Below, piece after piece: positions 37,301 through 49,300 of a stretch of DNA of 64,000 bases. Both the position numbers and the translations under genes were made by a program. Source of the stretch: Paguma larvata (lineage: Eukaryota; Chordata; Mammalia; Carnivora; Viverridae). Under the pieces are notes generated by a model. It was not told where the DNA came from. It ran no database searches and was given only the letters and a program-made list of their open reading frames with translations. The stretch is taken from positions 10,955,370 through 11,019,369 of the forward strand of contig CM057831.1 in assembly GCA_030068075.1 (NCBI GenBank), written 5' to 3'. Numbering within the stretch: the stretch's first letter is position 1; each line of letters starts with the position of its first letter.

Positions 37301-40300
37301 AACAGGGAATCGATAGAACTACCCTAACGGATGGCGAGATAACATAACTTTGAACACTTTTTCAAGTCTTTATTTTATAAGCTACACACTATTTAAGCCA
37401 AAGTGGTTGTTGTTTTTTTTTTTCCTTCCTGAAAATCAGTCATAGTATTGCCAATTTTAACTGGTTGTCTTTTGGGTTCGAAGGTACGGATAGGAGTCGA
37501 GAAGACAGTCCAGAACTGAATCCTCCACCAGGCATCGAGGATAACAGACAGTGTGCGTTGTGTTTGACGTATGGTGATGACAGTGCTAATGTAAGTACCT
37601 TGGCCTAGGGGGTCCTACCTAGCAGATGCTCACATGAACTGTTTGTCCTTTGTGTCTAAATTTAATGCCTAGGTGCCATTTCTTTAATGAAGGCTTGTCA
37701 CTTGTCCTGTGGCATTTTAGGTTTTTTCTTTTCTTTCATGTAAAAGATGACTCGCCTTCAGTTAACCTGCTGATGTCAAGTAATTTCTACAGGAAAACCC
37801 TCAAAAAGACTTTATGAAAGTCAATCAAATACAGAAGTTGCATATTGAAGGCTTGTCTTTAACGTAGGATAGCAGAGTGGTTAAGATCCCCGCTTCTGGC
37901 GGGCTGCCTGGATTCATTGCTCTGCTCTGCTGCCTAATTGTTGACCTTGGCGAGGAGCTTAACCTGTCTCTCAGTTTCATCTTTAAAATGAGGATGATAA
38001 CAATACGTAACCATTGCAGGTTGCAGGTTATAAGGATCAGAGGAAATAATGTTTATAAAGCTTTCTTTAGTGCCTGGCACATAGTAAGCTCACAATAAAA
38101 AAGGTTTTTTTAATGCACGCTAAGAGAACCGGCTTGGAAATATGGCTTTAAAGAAGTCAGGGCACACTTTCATAAACTTAACCATATACTGCTTATGTTT
38201 TCATTCCCTGTGTTTATGAAATGTTTCCAGTCTATGGAAGAAGTAATCTAGAAAGGTGAGAAGTAGAAACAGAAACATTGAAAAATGACTTTCGATCTTT
38301 GTGTGCATCCCCAAGTTAAAGAACTATTGTTGATGCTACCTTGACTGAGAGAAAGCTAAGACCAAGGAAATCCTTCTTTGACATTATATTCTTTAAAGAA
38401 AAAAGGAATCTCTTGATTTCCCAGGATGCTGGCCGTTTGCTATACATTGGCCAAAATGAGTGGACACATGTGAATTGCGCTCTGTGGTCAGCAGAAGTGT
38501 TTGAGGACGACGACGGGTCACTAAAGAATGTGCACATGGCTGTGATCAGGGGCAAGCAGCTGGTAAGACCCTGTGTAAATGTTCCAGAAAAGATTCCCTC
38601 TCCGTTTCCAGATGTTTTCTCTTGGCTAAATGCTACCTCACCGATGTTTCTCAGAGTGCCTTCAGAATGAGTAGCCTGCCACGAATAGCAGTGTATTATA
38701 GGCAGATCGCTCTTCTGCCCCTGGAGGATGGTGCAAAAGAAATAGAAAACAAAGTTTATCTACTCTGGCAGATAATTCATGCAGAAAGGGCGTTCATTTA
38801 TTAAGTGGTTTAGACAAAATGATCTCAGAGGTCCCAGTTGATTCAACACCCCGAGGTTCCATAGGCTAAACCCACATAGATACACACGCTAAGAGGGGTG
38901 TGGAAAATGATCAGTAGAAGCTGACAGTAGTCAGAAAAGGCCATGAAGGAGTAAAGGTTTTTGTTGTTGTTGTTGTTGTTGTTTTTAATGTTTATTTTTG
39001 AGACAGAGAGACAGAGCCTGAGTGGGGGAGGGGCAGAGAGAGAGGGAGACACAGAATCCCAAGCAGGCTCCAAGCTCTGAGCAGTCAGCACAGAGCCCGA
39101 CGCGGGGCTCAAACTCACAGACCATGAGATTATGACCTGAACCGAAGTTGGATGCTCAACCGACTGAGCCACCCAGGCACCCCTGGAGTAAAGTTTTTAA
39201 GAGCTGTATTTGGAAGGAGGGGAGAAGATGAAGGATTATAAGAAAGAAAGAAAGAAAAAGAAAAAGAGAGAGAGAGACAAGCAAAATTTTCTTTGTACTT
39301 GCAAAGAAACATGTCAGTTGTGTGGAGAGGAGAAACCAAAAGTCTTCTGTGGGAGGAGCCCAGACTGATTGACAGAATAAGGGGCTGACATACAGGCTAG
39401 TTGAAGGAAATCTTTGAATCATATGATAAATTTAATCTGTTAATAAGCCTAGTAACTAGAGAACCCTTGTGTTTCTGACTAATACACTCTTTCTGGAACT
39501 GAGTTCTTTTGGATATAGTAGCTTTCTAACAAGATCATGTTTTTAGTATCACTCTTTGAAATTTTATCTTCTCTAAATCAATTGTGCATCCTAGAAAAAA
39601 AAAGCTGTGTTTGGTGTAAGTTCTAAATCAAATTGTAATATTTAAGTTTAATAGTTCCAGGGCCCCAGGGGCCCTGGGAGCGAGAGGATTGTAGAGGAGG
39701 ATTTATGGCTCGTATCATTTCTGTATAATTCGATTACCAATAAAACAAATGAATTGTAGGAAAACCAGAAAGGGGTAATTCTTTAGAGGAGATGGAAAGT
39801 GGCTTAACACATCTGAAAGTCTTACTTGGGCCTCTGTTCTCTCTGGATGGTTAGAGATGTGAATTCTGCCAAAAGCCAGGAGCCACTGTGGGTTGCTGCC
39901 TTACATCCTGCACCAGCAACTATCACTTCATGTGTTCGCGCGCCAAGAACTGTGTCTTTCTGGATGATAAGAAAGTATATTGTCAACGACATCGGGATTT
40001 GATCAAAGGCGAGGTGAGAGCTTTGCGAAATCTGTAGGAGTTCGGGGAAAACAGGCTGAAGACAGCAAGATGGTAAGCTTTGTGTTACCTTCCAACCGCG
40101 TGTTCCTAGACTGACCTTCTCTTAGAAATACGGAAGCCCTCCTGTGATACAGCAGGGTGATTTGAGATCCGCTCTGTACTGTGCCCTCCGAGAGAGTTCG
40201 TGTCACGCATATAACGTGTAAAGAGACGGCCTCTTAACAGTTGGATTTTCATTTCAGGTGGTTCCTGAGAATGGATTCGAAGTTTTTAGAAGAGTGTTTG

Positions 40301-43300
40301 TGGACTTTGAAGGCATCAGCTTGAGAAGGAAGTTTCTCAATGGCTTGGAACCAGAAAACATCCACATGATGATTGGTATGGCACGGGCCTCTGCTTTTGG
40401 GGAAGGCTCGGTGTATCGCTGGGGCGCTTTCTGGTCCCCGGTTAAAAAGTGAGCCTTCTCATGATCTCCTCTAATCAGTTGTTCTTTCCTCGGTCAGGCT
40501 CCATGACAATTGACTGCTTAGGAATTCTGAACGATCTCTCTGACTGTGAAGATAAGCTTTTTCCTATCGGATATCAGTAAGTAGCACTGTAGAGAGAGGA
40601 CCCCAACCCCCATAGCTGGAGCATCTTGAACCATGAGCGCGTCGTTGAATGGAGAGCCATACTTGTTAGCTACTTGTAACCGCTCCTGAAAATTAACTCC
40701 TTTTTTTGCTACTTCTTATAGATTGGGACTAAAGTATCATTTTATGTCAGCTAAATCCACTTCTAGAAGAAAAGTATTATTGGCATACTTTCAGAATCAT
40801 TTCCAAATAAAACCTAAATAGAAAACACAAGGTCAGTCTCTTAAGATTTCACTGAGTTCCATTAATCTGGATTCAAAAGTCCAGATCGTCGTAGGGGATC
40901 AGCCCCCTCCTGCCTCTGTCCTCAGTCCAAAAATTTAACCCCCCGCAGTAATAATCCTATTCTCCGGTGAGAATTTATCATCTTTCCTATGTGAAGCAAA
41001 TGTTTTAAACTTCTAGCAGGCTGACAGTATAAATTTAAAATTCCCTTTCTAACTCTCCCATTTTGGAGTCTCATTTTGCTATATATATTCCAATTTATTC
41101 TGCATTCCAATTCTGGCGACACAGTCTACACTCTACATTTAGCCGGCAGTTTTTTGTATAAACCAGGCTTGTCAGCATCCTGCAGATTGGAAGCAGTTAC
41201 ATTTCCCTTGTCTTGTGGGGCTTTGCTCGCAAAGGAAACGCTGCGGGTTCGCTCTTTCCTCGCTTCATACACCCCGTGGGGTAGTAGTCCCTGCCCGAAG
41301 GCCAAGAACGATTTCTTGTAGCAGTTAGTATTTTTCTCTTTCTGCATTTTAGGATCTTGTACTATTTTTGTCTCCTGCTTACACTACAAAAAAGATTCGA
41401 TGCTATTTTCTGAGAGGCTAGGAAAAACCAAGAATTTCAAAAAGCCTGGAATGGCCTAGCCAGGGAGATCTATAATAAGAATCCATGAAGTGAAGCCGAA
41501 TTCTGTCAACCCAGGAGGCCGGGGAAGCGAGGAGGAGGAGAGGTTTGGGCACGTGTTCGGCTCCACCCCTGTGCTCTCTCCGGTGGTGACTTTGCGGGTC
41601 TGTTTGCCAGGTGTTCCAGGGTGTACTGGAGTACCACGGACGCTCGCAAGCGCTGCGTGTACACGTGCAAGATCGTGGAGTGCCGCCCTCCAGTCGTGGA
41701 GGCAGACATCAACAGCACCGTGGAGCACGATGAGAACAGGACCATCGCTCATAGCCCCACGTCTTTTGCAGGTGAGACTTGAACCGACGTGGGACTTGAG
41801 TTCGATTTTGGGGAGTGCTGTGATTGCAGGTGGAGAAGAGTCATCTCTCCGGGAGGTGTCATTTGTTTTCTGTTTTGATCTTTACCTTAACGGCTTGCTT
41901 TTGAAAGTTGGTTCGTTTGTTTGATATTTTATTTGATTGTATTTCTTTAAGATTTGATTTTTAAGTAATCTCTACACCCAACATGGAGCTCGAGCTCACA
42001 ACCCCCAAGATCAAGAGTTGCACGCTCCTCCCACTGACCCAGGCAGGTGCCCCCATTTGATGGATATTTTAATTGACTTTTTTTTAGTAAAGAGTGTTTC
42101 TTTCCTACCACAGAAATTTCATCTAAAGAAAGTCAGAACACAGCTGAAATTATAAGTCCTCCCTCACCAGACCGACCTCATTCGCAAACCTCCGGTTCCT
42201 GTTTTTATCATGTCATCTCAAAGGTCCCTAGGATTCGAACACCTAGTTACTCTCCAACACAGAGATCCCCTGGCTGTCGGCCATTGCCTTCTGCAGGTAA
42301 AGGACCTACCTCGTTGACGAACTTGACCCAAAAAGGTCAGCTCAAAGATTAGCTTGTGGTTCTTGCAGGCGACTTTATCTCAGTGGCTTTGGCTCATTGA
42401 AAATCTCGATCATTGCAGTTCTCAGTGATAAGTCATTGCCGGGTCACTGAAGGCAGTGACTGCTGCACGTTTGTCCTCTCTGTAATAGACTTTCTTACTT
42501 TCTCTCTCTTGTTCAGGAAGTCCTACCCCAACCACTCATGAAATAGTCACAGTGGGTGACCCTTTGCTCTCCTCTGGACTCCGAAGCATTGGCTCCAGGC
42601 GACACAGCACTTCTTCCTTGTCACCTCAGCGCTCTAAACTCCGGATAATGTCTCCAGTGAGAACTGGGAGTCCGTACTCCAGGAGTAGTGTTCCCTCCGT
42701 CTCCACCGTCGGGACTGCCACAGATCTGGAGTCAAGTGCCAAAGCAGTTGATCATGTTTTAGGACCACTGAATTCAAATAGTAACTTAGGGCACAACACC
42801 CCCACCTCTTCCAGTCTGCAGAGGACAGCGGTTACTCTGGGCACTAAAACCAGTCACTTGGATGGACCTTCATCTTCAGAAATGAAGCATTCCGGAGCTT
42901 CCGACTTGGCACCCAAGAGCTCCTCGTTGAAGGGAGAAAAGACCAAAGTGCCAGGTTCCAAGAGTTCGGAGGGGTCTGCACACGCTGTGGCTTATCCTGG
43001 CATTCCCAAGCTGGCCCCGCAGCTTCATAACACGGCATCTGGAGAATTAAATGCCAGCAAGATCGGCACTTTCGCTGAGCTCTCTTCAGTGCCGTTTCCT
43101 TCTAAAGAGGCTCACTCCTTCCCCCCGCTCCATCTGAGAGGGCAAAGGAACGATCGAGACCAACACGCAGACTCTAACCAATCCGTAAACCCCTCTCCCG
43201 AGGAAGATGCGGAAGTCAAAACCTTGAAGCTCTCCGGAGTGGGCAGCAGGCCATCCATTGTCAGTGAACATGTGGGGTCTAGTTCCAGAGACCGGAGACA

Positions 43301-46300
43301 GAAAGGGAAGAAGTCTTGTAAAGAAACTTTCAAAGAAAAACATTCCAGTAAGTCCTTTTTGGAACCCGGTCAGGTGACCACGGGTGACGAAGGAAACCTA
43401 AAGCCGGAGTTTGTTGATGAAGTTTTGACTCCGGAGTTTATGGGGCAACGACCATGTAATAACGTTTCTTCTGATAAAATTGGAGACAAAGTCCTGTCTA
43501 TCTCAGGAGTCCCCAAAGCTCCATCCATGCAAGTAGAAGGATCTGCCAAGGAACTACAGACACCCCGGAAACGCACGGTCAAAGTGACACTGACGCCTCT
43601 CAAAATGGAAAGTGAGGGCCAGTCCAAGAATACCCTGAAAGAAAGTAGTCCCGTTTCCCCTCTGCAGATAGAGTCCGCATCTCCGGCCGAACCAGTTTCA
43701 GCCTCCGAGAGTCCCGGAGATGGTCCAGTGGCCCAGCCCAGCCCCAATAATACCTCATCCCAGGATTCTCAAAGTAACAATTATCAGAATCTTCCGGGTC
43801 AGGACAGAAACCTGATGCTTCCAGATGGTCCCAAACCTCAGGAGGATGGCTCTTTCAAGAGGAGATACCCCCGTCGCAGTGCCCGGGCACGCTCTAACAT
43901 GTTCTTCGGGCTCACCCCGCTCTACGGAGTAAGGTCCTACGGCGAAGAAGACATTCCATTCTACAGCAGCTCCACGGGGAAGAAACGAGGCAAGAGATCA
44001 GCTGAAGGACAGGTGGACGGAGCCGATGACCTAAGCACTTCCGACGAAGATGACTTATACTATTACAATTTCACCAGGACCGTGATTCCCTCGGGCGGAG
44101 AGGAACGGCTGGCGTCCCATAATTTATTTCGGGAGGAAGAACAGTGTGACCTCCCAAAGATTTCTCAGCTGGATGGCGTCGATGACGGCACAGAGAGTGA
44201 CACGAGCGTCACGGCCACAGCCAGGAAGAGCAGCCAGATTCCAAAAAGAAACGGGAAAGAGAACGGGACAGAGAACTTAAAGATCGAGCGGCCCGAGGAT
44301 GCTGGTGAGAAAGAGCACGTCATTAAGAGTTCTGTGGGCCACAAAAATGAGCCGAAGATGGATAACTGCCACTCCGTCAGCAGAGTTAAAACGCAGGGAC
44401 AGGACTCCTTGGAGGCTCAGCTCAGCTCACTGGAGTCAAGCCGCAGGGTCCACACGAGCACCCCGTCGGACAAGAACCTGCTGGACACCTACAACACTGA
44501 GCTCCTGAAATCGGACTCGGATAACAACAACAGCGACGACTGCGGGAACATCCTGCCCTCGGACATCATGGACTTCGTGCTAAAGAACACCCCATCCATG
44601 CAGGCTCTGGGCGAGAGCCCCGAGTCCTCTTCGTCGGAACTCCTAAATCTCGGCGAAGGCTTGGGTCTTGACAGTAACCGGGAAAAGGACATGGGTCTTT
44701 TCGAAGTGTTTTCTCAGCAGCTGCCGACGGCAGAACCCGTGGACAGTAGCGTCTCCTCCTCTATCTCAGCAGAGGAGCAGTTCGAGCTGCCCCTGGAGCT
44801 GCCGTCCGATCTGTCCGTCCTGACCACCCGGAGTCCCACGGTCCCCAGCCAGAATGCCAGCAGACTGGCTGTGATCTCCGACTCAGGAGAGAAGCGGGTA
44901 ACCATCACGGAGAAATCCGTGGCCTCCTCCGAAGGGGACTCGGCACTGCTGAGCCCCGGGGTAGACCCAACGCCCGAAGGCCACATGACTCCCGATCATT
45001 TCATCCAGGGACACATGGACGCGGACCACATCTCCAGCCCTCCTTGTGGTTCGGTGGAGCAGGGTCATGGCAACAATCAGGATTTAACTAGAAACAGTAG
45101 CACCCCCGGCCTGCAGGTACCTGTTTCCCCTACCGTTCCTATCCAGAACCAGAAATATGTGCCCAATTCCACCGAGAGTCCTGGCCCATCTCAGATTTCC
45201 AATGCAGCTGTCCAGACCACTCCACCCCACCTGAAACCAGCCACTGAGAAACTCATTGTTGTTAACCAGAACATGCAGCCTCTTTATGTTCTCCAAACTC
45301 TGCCCAACGGAGTGACCCAAAAAATCCAGCTGACCTCTTCTGTTAGTTCTACACCCAATGTGATGGAGACAACTCCTTCAGTACTGGGGCCCATGGGAAG
45401 CGGTCTCACCCTAGCCACGGGACTAAACCCAAGCTTGCCAGCTTCTCCATCTCTCTTCCCTCCTGCTAGCAAAGGATTGCTCCCCATGCCTCATCGCCAG
45501 CACTTACACTCCTTCCCCGCAGCTACTCAAAGTAGTTTCCCACCCAACATCAACAGCCCTCCTTCAGGCCTACTTATTGGGGTTCAGCCTCCTCCAGATC
45601 CCCAACTTTTGGTTTCAGAAGCCAGCCAGAGGACAGACCTCAGTACCACAGTAGCCACTCCATCCTCTGGACTCAAGAAAAGACCCATATCTCGTCTGCA
45701 GACCCGAAAGAATAAAAAACTCGCTCCCTCTAGCAACCCTTCAAACATTGCCCCTTCCGATGTGGTTTCTAACATGACACTGATTAACTTCACACCCTCC
45801 CAGCTGCCAAATCATCCCAATCTGCTAGATTTGGGCTCACTTAATACTTCATCTCACCGAACTGTCCCCAACATCATAAAAAGGTCTAAATCTGGCATCA
45901 TGTATTTTGAACAGGCACCGCTGTTACCGCAGAGTGTGGGAGGCGCTGCTGCCGCGGCGGCGGGCGCGTCAACAATAAGCCAGGACGCCGGCCACCTCAC
46001 CGCGGGGCCTGTGTCTGGCTTGGCATCCGGTTCCTCCGTCTTGAACGTTGTGTCCATGCAAACCGCAACAACCCCCACAAGTAGCGCGTCGGTTCCGGGA
46101 CATGTCGCGTTAACCAACCCCAGGCTGCTCGGGTCCCCGGATATTGGCTCAATAAGCAACCTTTTAATCAAAGCCAGTCAGCAGAGCCTGGGGATGCAGG
46201 ACCAGCCTGTGGCTTTACCCCCGAGTTCAGGAATGTTTCCGCAACTGGGGACATCCCAGGCCCCTCCTGCCGCGATGGCCGCGGCGTCTAGCATCTGCGT

Positions 46301-49300
46301 GCTCCCCTCTGCTCAGGCTGCGGGCATAACCGCCGCCTCGCCTCCGGGGGAAGCAGAAGAACACTATCAGCTTCAGCACGTGAACCAGCTCCTTGCCAGC
46401 AAAACTGGGATTCTCCCTTCCCAGCGCGATCTCGACGCTGCTCCTGCTCCGGGGACCCAGGGTGCCAGCTTTCCCCAGACAGGTAGATGCCCCCGGTGGC
46501 GTGGGGCTGGAGCAGAATAAGTCTTTATCCTCAGCTATGCAAGCCAGCTCAGCCTCTCCTGGCGGCTCTCCGTCCTCTGGACAGCAGTCCGCAAGCCCCT
46601 CCGTGCCGGGTCCCACCAAACCCAAACCAAAAATCAAACGGATTCAGCTGCCTTTGGACAAAGGGAATGGCAAGAAGCACAAAGTTTCCCATTCGCGGAC
46701 CAGCTCTTCCGAAGCACACATTCCAGACCAGGAAGCCAGCACGACCTCCCTGACCTCAGTCACAGGGTGAGAGACGCCAGTGTTAGCTCTGCTGGGCGGG
46801 CGGGATTTTGTGTTCGGGACCAGAGGCTGTGCAAGTGGGAGTCTTCTGGAAGGGATGCGTTGCATTGCGCGGGGGTGTTCTGGGTTGTGACTTTGATTTT
46901 TTTTTTTTTTTTTTTTCCTCCTCACAGCAGTGATTTCTAGAGCAAAATTTAGTTCCATCCGTGGGCAGTTTGTCTCTGGGTTGGAACCCCATCTGTAATT
47001 ACTCTGATTTAAAACAATGCTGCTGTTTGCTCTCGGGATTTGGTTTTTTTGGGGGGCGGGTGGTTTCTGGTGTTTGTGTTTTTGTTTCTGTCTTGCTGAG
47101 GCTTAGGGTACTGAAGGACTGTTATTCCTGTCCAGAGGGCGAAGCCGCCTGTTGTGGATCCTCATGAAGTCCTTTTTGAGAACACTAGCGCGGGGTGTCA
47201 CATGTGTAAAGTACACAAGTGAAGCTTTACATATGTGTGCACCCGTGTAGCCACTGTTCAGATCAAGATCTTTACATTCCTAAGTTCCAGAAGGCTCCTG
47301 GTGCCTTCTCTTCGGTCAGTACGCCCTCAAGGTAACCAGGTGTAACCCTTATCACCACAGATTAGTGTTCTCAGCTCATGAATGTTATCAGGTCCATCAT
47401 GATAGAGTCATTTCTTTAGACCGAGCTCCGCCTCGGGCACATGTTTTCCCGGTGGTTTTCCTTGAAAAGATACAAATGGATCTGTTGCAGGACTCCAGGG
47501 GCAGAGGCCGAGCAGCAGGGCACCGCTGATGTGGAACAGTCGTCACAAAAGGAGTGTGGGAAGACCACAGGGTAAATATACAGATGATCTCTCTACGCTT
47601 AAGCCCTCGGTTCTTTCCGCCTCATTTAAAAAATAGTTCTTCCTGATTTGTAGTATTTTTTTTGTTACTACAGCTTTTTTTTTTTTTAGTTTATTTATTT
47701 ATTTATCTGTTGCAGTGGGGGAGGGACAGAGAGAAAGAGGGAGAGAGAATCCCAAGCAAGCTCCACGCTGGCAGCGCGGAACCCGATGTGGGGCTTGGTC
47801 CCACAAACCACGCGATCATGACCCGTGAGATCGTGACCTGAGCCGAAATCCAGAGCGGGACGCTTCACCCGACCGAGCCACCCAGAGGCCCCTGTATATA
47901 CCTTTTTTACATAAAATGAATAATGCTGTACATACTGTTTTGTTTTTTTACTTATTTAAACAGTCCCTTATTGGAGCACCTGGATGACCTGGTGGGTTAA
48001 GCATCCTGATTCCGGGTTTCAGCTCAAGTCACAATCTCATGGTCATGAGATTGAGCCCCGAGTCGGGCTTTGCCCTGACAGTGAAGAGCCTTGGCATTCT
48101 CTCTCTGGCCCACCCCTGCTTGCACTTTCTCTGTCTCTCTCAAAATTAATTAAAAAAAAAAAAAAAAAAAAAAGATGAACAGTCCTTTATTGATATGCAT
48201 TTGGGTTGTTTCCAAAGTTCATTTAAGAAAATGAAAATTGGTGGTGGTTTTCTGGCTCGTGCCACTTCCTTTTACTTTCGCTTGAATCAGTTAAGTGATT
48301 CCAGAGCTGCTGCTAATGAATGTCCGTGCATTTTTTTTTCTGATACCAAGGGTGTGAGAAAAATTTCAAGGACTTAATCTACAAACGGCAAAAGCAGAAA
48401 TTCAATGTCAGTGTTGGGGGAAAAAAATCTCATAAGAGATAGTTTCATGTTATGTACCGTACAGTAGCGCGGTGGTGTTTATTCACCAGGTAATACGCAA
48501 ATCGCCCTGCGGTTCGTGTCTAGGAGTGGTCTTCTCCGGCCCCTGCCGTGGGATAGCACACTGCAGACGCTTTTTATCTTTGAGGTGAAGAGCTCGCTGA
48601 TGTTGCCTCTCACATTTGGTTTTCTTTTCTTTCAGGCAAGTTCTTCCTGAGATTCAGACAACGCAAAATTCAGCAAACGAACAAGAAAGTACAGGTACGA
48701 GGGTGGGCAACAGGTTAGAATTAGAATTTCAAAGCCAAACGTACTAGAAAAATTGCCTACGTTATCTACTTTCTCGAAATTTTCTAAATCAAAAACCAAA
48801 AATCGTAAGCTCCAAAGAAGTTAAGTGATTGGCCAGAGGTGTAGACTAAACCTCAGAGCATCCATCTCCGGGCCCAGTGCCCTTCTGCTACATGTTCTGT
48901 GATGAGCCGCCCAGTGTTCTTCTGTTCTCCTTGCTCTGGCCGCAGAGTGGTTACTTACTAGCTAGCGGTTCCCTGACTTCATCCCTCAGTGGTCACCGAA
49001 GAAAACCACGTATCTGGTCACGACCCCAGATGCATCTCCATAGCACTTTTCTGTCATCTGTGCTAAGGAACCAGATCAGTAAAGAACTGGTCACTTCAAA
49101 ATTAGTAAGATCTGGGTATAAGACTTTGCCCGTTTCCATCGAGGGAACTTCCCAAAAGAGAGGCAGGTGGAGAAGGTGCTCAAGGGTAACCCTTGGGATG
49201 TTAATCGAATTCTGCTGATGGGCTGATTCCTCAAGAGGACTGCAGCACCTCCTCATGCAGGCAGGCGGGGGCGGGGCCAGGCGGCAGACAGGAGCCAAAT

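Larger units (their letters stand above)
38563..39854 (+). other. KMT2A: KMT2A intron 21
   Basis: Contains a (GTT)n tract joined to a CAN-SINE, a GAAA/GA-rich simple repeat at 39240-39279 and a 21-bp GC palindrome at 39657-39677. Confidence 0.83.

Noticed and set aside
42844..46171. Several minus-strand frames of 60-125 codons inside exon 27
   Set aside because: All are antisense shadows of conserved KMT2A coding sequence.
46393..46770. Separate small gene after the long exon 27 frame
   Set aside because: Its sequence from VDAP onward is the KMT2A protein in a frame shifted by one base, so it is the remainder of exon 27.
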